A stretch of DNA of 5,021 nt from the NCBI GenBank assembly GCA_020024855.1, contig JAHHTB010000137.1, forward strand, positions 1 through 5,021, read 5' to 3'. Below the pieces are notes generated by a model. It was not told the DNA's origin. It did not search any database and was given only the letters and a program-made list of their open reading frames with translations. Each line of letters starts with the position of its first letter. The stretch's first letter is position 1. Of this stretch, positions 1 to 5,021 are shown piece after piece. A program made the translations under genes and the position numbers. The stretch is from Fusobacterium sp. (GTDB taxonomy: Bacteria; Fusobacteriota; Fusobacteriia; Fusobacteriales; Fusobacteriaceae).

Positions 1-2174
1 GAAAGGTGAGCTTTTCTATAAATTCCCCTCTTTTCTCCCAAATAATAGTATTCAACCTCTAGTCTTTCTGGGCGAACAAAAGAATCTATATAATTAAAAA
101 TAACCTCTTGTAAATCATTTTGAATTAACTCATATTCATCTCTTAAAACACTATCATCTTGTGCTAGTCGTTTTAACTCCTCTATACTTTTATATCTATA
201 TATTAGACTGCTGATGTTTTTGTATTTTTTAGGGAGTATGAATATCATCTGTTCATCTTTAATTTCACTTTTTAAACTTTCTTGTAAATCTTTTATATTA
301 CCTTGTGAAACTGGAATTATTCCAAAAACAACCCCATCACTAAACTCATCCTTTATTTCTAAATATCTTTTACTATAAATATCTCCACTTTTTATAAAAA
401 CAAAATTAAAATATCTCATTATTTCATTTTCATCATTATATCTAGTTGGATAAAGAAAATTATCAAATGGTAAGCTATTAAGTAAATCTATATAAGGTAT
501 TTTATTTAGGTATTTCTCTCTATACCTTATAATTTCATTCTCTATATCTACACCACTACTTTCTTTTATCTTTAAGTAATTATTACTCAATTTTAAATAG
601 ATTATGCATTCTTTTTCTTGTAATTTTTTTAAAACTTCAATTATAGTTTCAACTGAATATTCATTTTTATATATCTCTATTATTGTATCGCGAGTGGGGG
701 CTATTCTTTCAAATTGTTCAATAAAATATATTAATGCTATTGTCTTTAAAATTTTACTCTCTAAAGAATTTTCTTCCACTTTTACTAAGACTGTTTTTAA
801 TAGTTTATATGTTTTATAAATATCACTATTGTAGTTTTCTTTTTTTAACAATGAATCAAAATAATCAAAAATATAATCAGGAGTTATTATCTTAAATTTA
901 TCTTCGTCATATGTTTTTAAGTAACTATTAAGTGTGTATTTTTGCTCTGCTGATAGGAATGTAAATAAAGTCCTTTCATTTTGAGCTATTTTTTCTGAAA
1001 TTCTTGGAAGTATAAAAGTTGAAATTGGATGTAATGGATAACAACCTCTAATAATATTCTCTCTTTCCTCTCTTCCAACATTTAATCCCCCAGTTATTGT
1101 TGTACTTTCTTGCAAAATTTCAAAATTATCTTTATATTTTATTTGAAATTTTTTCCAGTATTTTTCATCTTTTTTTATAACCTGTGAAATTACATCATAA
1201 GTTTGTTCAAAATTATCTTGTACTAAAATCTCCTTGAATCTTCCTGAAACACCTGTCCAAGCATCTATTTTTTCTTTAGTTAAATTCTTCGAAAAATAGT
1301 TTGACAACTCTTTGTGGCTTATCAATAAAAGATGTAGTTGTAATCTTCCACTTCTATTGCATTTTTCTGCAAAATCCTGCAATAATTTAACTTCATTATT
1401 CCCAGTATTTTCAATATTTCCTTCTAAATATTTACTAAACTCATCATATACTACATATATCCCGAGATACCCCTCTTCTTTTAACTTTATCGCTACTTTT
1501 TCATATAAATCAACTATATCTATTCCATTAAAAGGGTTAAAACTACTTCCAGAAGTCAATTGTGGATATATTAATTTAAACTTTTTATAACTTTCAAAAT
1601 CATACTCTTTTATTTTTAAAATAAAACTTGTAATTGGTTGTTCCAATTTTTCTTTTAATTTTTCATATGTTTCTGGATAATTATCTTTCCAGTTCTCTAT
1701 TGTTGCTATTACAGCTGAATAATTTGTATCTGGTATAAGTTCTTCCAAATCTTCATTTTTTAATGTTTGTTGTAACCCTAAAAGAAACGACTGAGATAAT
1801 GTACTTCCATTTCCAGAAATAACTATTGGTAAAATTTTTCTGTCACTCTCTACATAAGAAATTATAAATTCGTACATATCTTTGTTATAACTTTTAATTT
1901 TTTCTAATACTCTAGCAAATATCTCTTTATTCTTCTTAAATAACACAGATAAAGCTACAAGAACTATATGAGATTTACCCCTTCCATATGCTCCTACTAG
2001 AATTTTAGCTCTTTGTGTAGAATTTATGTTTATACTCAATAAAATTTCTTCTATTATTTTTATTGCTGATACTGTTGGTATAAAATTTTCTATCTTTCTA
2101 TCATCATATAGATCAAGAGCTATATTTATTGAAGTTTGAAAATCTTTTACTGCTTCTATATGTTTCTTTCCCAT
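1..2174 (-). CDS. Large P-loop ATPase, BREX/Dnd-associated type (BrxC-like), 3' end outside window
   Basis: This frame starts at the ATG at 2174 and stays open to the left edge, giving 724 complete codons plus two bases, so the C-terminus is missing. The start follows a GGAG Shine-Dalgarno sequence at 2182-2185 with 7-base spacing. A Walker A motif GAYGRGKSH lies at residues 61-69, with catalytic K67 and S68. A Walker B-like YVVYDEFSKYL has D244 and E245. LLLISHKEL around H287 is a plausible sensor strand. A YPLHPIS motif (H382) leads into QNERTLF (N399, E400, R401), a candidate arginine-finger region. Residues about 480-545 alternate helices and strands like a winged helix. From memory, this motif set is typical of large ATPases in BREX and phosphorothioation-linked loci; the exact family is not resolved. 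No signal peptide or membrane segment is seen, so it is presumably cytoplasmic. The gene follows the DUF4007 gene after 12 bases. Its inferred role is an ATP-driven motor or regulator of a DNA modification or defence complex. Confidence 0.85.
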   Translation of the reverse strand, partial: MGKKHIEAVKDFQTSINIALDLYDDRKIENFIPTVSAIKIIEEILLSININSTQRAKILVGAYGRGKSHIVLVALSVLFKKNKEIFARVLEKIKSYNKDMYEFIISYVESDRKILPIVISGNGSTLSQSFLLGLQQTLKNEDLEELIPDTNYSAVIATIENWKDNYPETYEKLKEKLEQPITSFILKIKEYDFESYKKFKLIYPQLTSGSSFNPFNGIDIVDLYEKVAIKLKEEGYLGIYVVYDEFSKYLEGNIENTGNNEVKLLQDFAEKCNRSGRLQLHLLLISHKELSNYFSKNLTKEKIDAWTGVSGRFKEILVQDNFEQTYDVISQVIKKDEKYWKKFQIKYKDNFEILQESTTITGGLNVGREERENIIRGCYPLHPISTFILPRISEKIAQNERTLFTFLSAEQKYTLNSYLKTYDEDKFKIITPDYIFDYFDSLLKKENYNSDIYKTYKLLKTVLVKVEENSLESKILKTIALIYFIEQFERIAPTRDTIIEIYKNEYSVETIIEVLKKLQEKECIIYLKLSNNYLKIKESSGVDIENEIIRYREKYLNKIPYIDLLNSLPFDNFLYPTRYNDENEIMRYFNFVFIKSGDIYSKRYLEIKDEFSDGVVFGIIPVSQGNIKDLQESLKSEIKDEQMIFILPKKYKNISSLIYRYKSIEELKRLAQDDSVLRDEYELIQNDLQEVIFNYIDSFVRPERLEVEYYYLGEKRGIYRKAHL

Positions 2175-2181
2175 ATCTCTT

Positions 2182-2185
2182 CTCC
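2182..2185 (-). promoter_or_regulatory. Shine-Dalgarno sequence of the large ATPase gene
   Basis: The minus strand reads GGAGAAGAGAT before the ATG at 2174, with the GGAG core 7 bases from the start. It begins directly after, and partly overlaps, an ATG embedded in the upstream TAA stop. That other ATG is in a different frame and opens only a short reading frame, so 2174 is the preferred start. Confidence 0.7.
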
Positions 2186-2186
2186 A

Positions 2187-3077
2187 TTAATAACTATTTA
2201 TTGAATTGTAATACTCTTTTACTGTGCTTATATAATCCATATTAGTTTCTATTCTAATTACATCTAAACCTGCAGTTCTAATTACTTTTATATATTCCAT
2301 TCTTTCCAATATATATAGAATTTTTAAAAGATTTATCATATCCAAATTAAATATTTTTCCTATACTTTTATCTTCATCTAAAATAGATGATATTTTAACC
2401 TCTTTCTTATCTGGATATTCTTTTAAGATTATTGCCAAAATAACTAGAGGATGTAACTTTTCAAAAACTATTGGTACTTTTTTATAAATTTTCTCTTTTT
2501 TATCTAATATATCTATCAAATTTAATTCTCCGAGTGGACAATCAATATTACTCTCTGGATTTATTTTACTTGTTGAGCTCTTTATTCTTGGAATATAAGT
2601 GCTTAATATACAATTATAATCATCTTCAATAGCTCTTTCAGAAACATCTACTCCATTTATTTTTATATAATTTTTCAATTGATTTATAAAATCCTCTTTC
2701 GTAAATTCTATATTAGAAAATACATTAAAGAAAAAATACCAAGATGTTGCCAATTCCTTGTTTATAGCTAAAGAATAATGTAACAGTGCTAATGTTCCAA
2801 GTTCTTCAGTATATGGATCATTTTCATTTATTATTTTTCCTAATTCTGTAAGCTCTTGCATTTTTTTCCCACTCATTTTTTCTTTACTAATTCCAACAGC
2901 TTGTAACCAGTATCTCAAGGATTTAATCATATTAGTCCCTATACCTAAAATATCACTAGGATTTCCATTTACTCCCATAAAAACATATGGATCTTTTATT
3001 ATATTTCTCATTCCTTTATTAAGCCACCCTTTTCTTATGAAAAAAGTTTCGTGCCCTCTAAATTTCATTTTCTCCAT
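2187..3077 (-). CDS. DUF4007 family protein
   Basis: The product is 296 residues and its function is unknown. The N-terminus carries hallmarks I associate with DUF4007 (PF13182): FRGHETF at residues 6-12, GWL at 17-19, GIGTNM at 45-50, RYWL at 55-58, LTELG at 76-80, DPY at 87-89 and ELATSWYFFFN at 108-118. CPLGELNLI at 180-188 is a second conserved-looking block. The last 60 or so residues look like a winged-helix fold (LLKILYILERMEYIKVIRTAGLDVI broken by a turn), which suggests DNA binding or protein docking. A TTG at 3089 could extend the protein by four residues, but it overlaps the GGAG ribosome-binding site, so the ATG at 3077 is preferred. The gene sits 18 bases after the PAPS-reductase-family gene and 12 bases before the ATPase. 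From memory, DUF4007 genes are often neighbours of such genes, so a structural or targeting role in the same complex is inferred. No catalytic motif is recognised. Confidence 0.9.
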   Translation of the reverse strand: MEKMKFRGHETFFIRKGWLNKGMRNIIKDPYVFMGVNGNPSDILGIGTNMIKSLRYWLQAVGISKEKMSGKKMQELTELGKIINENDPYTEELGTLALLHYSLAINKELATSWYFFFNVFSNIEFTKEDFINQLKNYIKINGVDVSERAIEDDYNCILSTYIPRIKSSTSKINPESNIDCPLGELNLIDILDKKEKIYKKVPIVFEKLHPLVILAIILKEYPDKKEVKISSILDEDKSIGKIFNLDMINLLKILYILERMEYIKVIRTAGLDVIRIETNMDYISTVKEYYNSINSY

Positions 3078-3083
3078 TCTTTT

Positions 3084-3087
3084 CTCC
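3084..3087 (-). promoter_or_regulatory. Shine-Dalgarno sequence that decides the DUF4007 start
   Basis: GGAG on the minus strand lies 6 bases upstream of the ATG at 3077. The in-frame TTG at 3089 overlaps this site, and the next in-frame ATG (3068) has its own GGAG only 3 bases away, which is too close. The site therefore favours 3077. The two GGAG-A-rich-ATG units in tandem leave 3068 as a possible secondary start that would still keep the FRGHETF motif. Confidence 0.6.
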
Positions 3088-3095
3088 AAACTATT

Positions 3096-4754
3096 TTAAT
3101 TTTTTGTTTTTAAATACCTATCCATCAAACAACCACCTACTAAATACTTAGGTGTTACACACATCTTACATCTTTTACATTTATTATCTGAAATATGATA
3201 TTCATCATATTTTATTGAAATAGCTCCAAACTTACATAATGACTCACATTTTAAACATTTTCTACAAGCATTATATTTTTTGATTTGATAAGCTATCATT
3301 CTTTGAATATCTTCAGTTTTTTTTACATTCATAGTTTTTATTTTTACAGAATATTCATATCCTTCCTGTACAAATGGTTGAATAGATATTATTGGAATAT
3401 TTGTTTTTATATCCACAATTATTCTTTCTTTTACTAATTTTCTCCCAAGTTCTGGTGCATACCTTCCAAAAGGTAAAAACAATTCATAAAACCACTCATC
3501 TATTGGCTTATTTAATTGATAAATTTTTGCTTGTTCTTCAGCTGTGCAGTTAGAAAATTTTATCTTTATATCATCTGATGCTTTTAATCCATTTCCTCCC
3601 TGTCTAGCCTTCCATTTTCCGCTATTTACATAAACTTCTGGATCTGGTTTTCCAATCTTTTTAGCAAATTCAATTAAAAATTCTTTCCATTTTTCACTTT
3701 GTTCAGGCATATATATATTTGATAAAAACTGGGCTCTTTCATTGTTATTTGGACAGCACCAACACCCCACTCTATCGTATCCTAAACGATAAGCATCATT
3801 AAAATCTATTTTTTCACCAAGAATATATAGCCAGATATCAATATCTTTCCAATAAAAAATTGGGGATGCTACTGTTTGTTTATTAATTTTAATTGCATCT
3901 GCACTATTTTCAACTCTATTATATTTACTTCTACTTATAGATTCACATTTTCTTATTCCATAAAATGTTAATACTTGTTTATCTTTATATAAATTATTCA
4001 AAACCCTTGTTATCGGTCCTGTCTTAAACATTGAACAACACCATCTTAACATTCTTGCTGGTGGTCCAATATCTTCACAAACTTTATAAAAATTTTGTTC
4101 TTTATTTTTTGCTACTTTAAATATTGCTTTCCTATTATTTTCTCTAAATCTATTAACATATTCCATTGTCATAGGAAATTCTAAAGTTGTATCTCCAAAA
4201 ATATGTACTAAACTTGGTTCACTCAAAGCACGAACAGCTAAATCAGCTGCTACTGTTGAGTCTTTTCCACCTGAAAAAGATAGTATTATATTTTCTAAAG
4301 GATAGTTTTTACTTGTTTCTTTTATGAATTCACAAGCCTCATCATACAAATAATTTAATCTATTTTTATTAAATTCAATAAATTTTTGTATATGTTTATT
4401 GAAATAATCATAATTGTTTAAAAAAGCGAATTTGTTAAGACTATCTATTAAGTGTTTAGATGTATATTTTTTATAGTGACTTGAATTTATAGTTATAGCT
4501 TTCCCATCAATATAATATCTATTATTTGATGCCCAAACACTTTTTTCAAGGAATTCTAAAGGGTTATTTACAAGTAATTCTATTAAAAGTCTTTCTTCAG
4601 GAAAAACAGGACGTAAATCAGTAGTTAAATAAATAAGATTATTATTACAACAAGGACAGGTTAATTCTTCTCCTTGTTTTTTTATTATTGGAATTTTACA
4701 TTCACTACACCAATATATTAAATCTTCATCATTTGTTATTATCTTATCATTCAT
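3096..4754 (-). CDS. PAPS reductase/DndC-like PP-loop protein with zinc ribbon and ferredoxin-type domain
   Basis: The 552-residue product has three parts. First, a zinc-ribbon-like segment with C16xxC19 and C33xxC36. Second, a PP-loop core of the adenylylsulfate/PAPS reductase family with SGGKDST at 161-167, FGDTTLEFP at 186-194, GIRKCES at 266-272, SPIFYWKDIDIW at 297-308, and cysteines C239-C240 and C331xxC334, the CC...CxxC pattern that binds a [4Fe-4S] cluster in APS reductases. Third, a ferredoxin-like tail with C497xxC500xxC503xxxC507 and C526xxC529xxC532 plus C542. The ECGLH catalytic motif of assimilatory reductases is not seen. The core should bind and cleave ATP to activate a substrate for sulphur transfer, as DndC does in DNA phosphorothioation, and the tail could supply electrons. 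Similar fusions exist in archaea in other sulphur chemistry, so DNA as the substrate is inferred from the neighbours only. The ATG at 4754 has an AAGGA site 8 bases upstream, one base after the preceding stop codon. It is presumably cytoplasmic. Confidence 0.9.
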   Translation of the reverse strand: MNDKIITNDEDLIYWCSECKIPIIKKQGEELTCPCCNNNLIYLTTDLRPVFPEERLLIELLVNNPLEFLEKSVWASNNRYYIDGKAITINSSHYKKYTSKHLIDSLNKFAFLNNYDYFNKHIQKFIEFNKNRLNYLYDEACEFIKETSKNYPLENIILSFSGGKDSTVAADLAVRALSEPSLVHIFGDTTLEFPMTMEYVNRFRENNRKAIFKVAKNKEQNFYKVCEDIGPPARMLRWCCSMFKTGPITRVLNNLYKDKQVLTFYGIRKCESISRSKYNRVENSADAIKINKQTVASPIFYWKDIDIWLYILGEKIDFNDAYRLGYDRVGCWCCPNNNERAQFLSNIYMPEQSEKWKEFLIEFAKKIGKPDPEVYVNSGKWKARQGGNGLKASDDIKIKFSNCTAEEQAKIYQLNKPIDEWFYELFLPFGRYAPELGRKLVKERIIVDIKTNIPIISIQPFVQEGYEYSVKIKTMNVKKTEDIQRMIAYQIKKYNACRKCLKCESLCKFGAISIKYDEYHISDNKCKRCKMCVTPKYLVGGCLMDRYLKTKN

Positions 4755-4755
4755 C

Positions 4756-4983
4756 TTAAAAATCCTTTTCAGCTTGAGCTATTTCATAATTATCTATATC
4801 TTCTGTTGCATATTTTAAATAATATTTGTTCTCAATATTGATTATTGTAATCTCATTAACATCAATATTAAAATTAAGTTTATTTTTATTTTTTATCAAT
4901 TCCATTTTACTTTCTAAAGCTTCTAGATACTTTAAAGGCTTCATTTTAATTAAATTTTCTTTTGCAATTTCTAACTTCATCAT
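4756..4983 (-). CDS. Small hypothetical protein, first gene of the visible block
   Basis: The 75-residue product is not recognised. Residues 2-34 look like a charged amphipathic helix rich in Lys, Glu and Leu. Residues 36-58 look like two or three strands (LNFNIDV, ITIINIE, KYYLKYA), and the last 16 residues form an acidic tail. It has no Cys, His, Trp, Gly or Arg, no signal peptide and no membrane segment, so it has no metal site or obvious catalytic residues. Two adjacent ATG codons exist: the second (4980) lies 6 bases from the GGAGG at 4987-4991 and the first only 3, so the true start may be 4980, giving 74 residues. Its stop is one base from the next ATG, so translation of the two genes is probably coupled. 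A small accessory or regulatory subunit of the PAPS-reductase-family protein is a guess from position only. It does not resemble DndE as I know it. Confidence 0.7.
   Translation of the reverse strand: MMKLEIAKENLIKMKPLKYLEALESKMELIKNKNKLNFNIDVNEITIINIENKYYLKYATEDIDNYEIAQAEKDF
4763..4767 (-). promoter_or_regulatory. Shine-Dalgarno sequence of the PAPS-reductase-family gene
   Basis: AAGGA on the minus strand lies 8 bases before the ATG at 4754 and inside the last codons of the small upstream gene. Placing the site within the preceding coding sequence supports coupled translation of the two genes. It is weaker than the GGAGG of the small gene. Confidence 0.55.
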
Positions 4984-4986
4984 ATC

Positions 4987-4991
4987 CCTCC
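4987..4991 (-). promoter_or_regulatory. Strong Shine-Dalgarno sequence of the small leading gene
   Basis: GGAGG is a full-strength ribosome-binding core and the best in the window. It lies 3 bases before the first of two tandem ATG codons and 6 before the second, so it favours the second. Such a strong site in front of an unrecognised 75-codon frame is good evidence that the frame is translated. Confidence 0.75.
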
Positions 4992-5021
4992 AATATTATT
5001 TGTTTAAAAAAATTAATTTAA
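4992..5021 (-). other. AT-rich leader at the window edge, no promoter identified
   Basis: These bases are almost pure A/T, and on the minus strand they contain stop codons in all three frames. They are therefore non-coding or contain only the end of an upstream gene. A TAATAT abuts the GGAGG but leaves no room for a transcription start and has no convincing -35 partner, so I call no promoter. The true promoter or a preceding operon gene must lie beyond the right edge. Confidence 0.4.

Noticed and set aside
604..819. Plus-strand open frame of 71 codons
   Set aside because: It lies wholly antisense to the large ATPase frame, which has intact family motifs on both sides of it. It has a low-complexity Ser/Ile/Phe composition and no convincing ribosome-binding site.
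1312..1590. Plus-strand open frame of 92 codons
   Set aside because: It is antisense to the ATPase region that includes the Walker B motif. Its composition is that of a reverse-complement shadow of an AT-rich gene.
2112..2187. ATG at 2187 overlapping the DUF4007 stop codon (TAATG) as a start for the next gene
   Set aside because: It is out of frame with the ATPase and reaches a stop after about 24 codons. The ATG at 2174 has a well-spaced GGAG and leads into the long frame.
3096..4754. Assimilatory APS/PAPS reductase (CysH) for sulphate assimilation
   Set aside because: The ECGLH catalytic motif was not found, the protein is about twice the usual CysH length with extra metal-binding segments, and no sulphate assimilation genes are nearby.
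4992..5003. TAATAT as a -10 promoter element for the block
   Set aside because: It abuts the ribosome-binding site, so no transcription start would fit, and no -35 element is recognisable. Such hexamers are expected by chance in DNA this AT-rich.
1..5021. CRISPR array, tRNA, rRNA, insertion sequence or attachment site
   Set aside because: The window is almost entirely filled by four coding frames. I saw no regularly spaced repeats, RNA gene signatures, transposase motifs or terminal inverted repeats.

Overview
The window is a very AT-rich stretch from a low-GC bacterium. Ile is mostly ATA/ATT, Arg mostly AGA, Lys mostly AAA, and the ribosome-binding sites are purine-rich GGAG/GGAGG. This suggests a clostridial-type Firmicute or a Fusobacterium. 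Nothing in the sequence separates those two, and the assignment is an inference from composition only.

All genes lie on the minus strand and read from right to left as one compact block. They are: a small unrecognised protein (4756-4983); a multidomain PAPS-reductase-family protein (3096-4754) with an N-terminal zinc-ribbon-like segment, a PP-loop ATP-pyrophosphatase core and a C-terminal pair of ferredoxin-type cysteine clusters; a DUF4007 protein (2187-3077); and a large P-loop ATPase that starts at 2174 and runs off the left edge still open, with 724 codons visible. Intergenic gaps are 1, 18 and 12 bases. Each gene has its own Shine-Dalgarno sequence and no terminator or promoter is visible between them, so a single transcript is likely. 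Its promoter is not in the 38 bases left at the right edge. No stretch over 300 bases lacks a gene.

The likely common theme is DNA modification or phage defence. PP-loop sulphur-transfer enzymes of the DndC type activate a substrate with ATP for DNA phosphorothioation, and large ATPases with this motif set occur in BREX- and Dnd-type systems. DUF4007 proteins are, to my recollection, found beside such genes. No DndB, DndD, DndE, cysteine desulfurase, nuclease, helicase or methyltransferase is visible here, so the window probably holds only part of a larger system continuing to the left. The combination does not match classical dndABCDE or canonical BREX as I know them. The defence role is inferred from families and context, not shown by the sequence itself.
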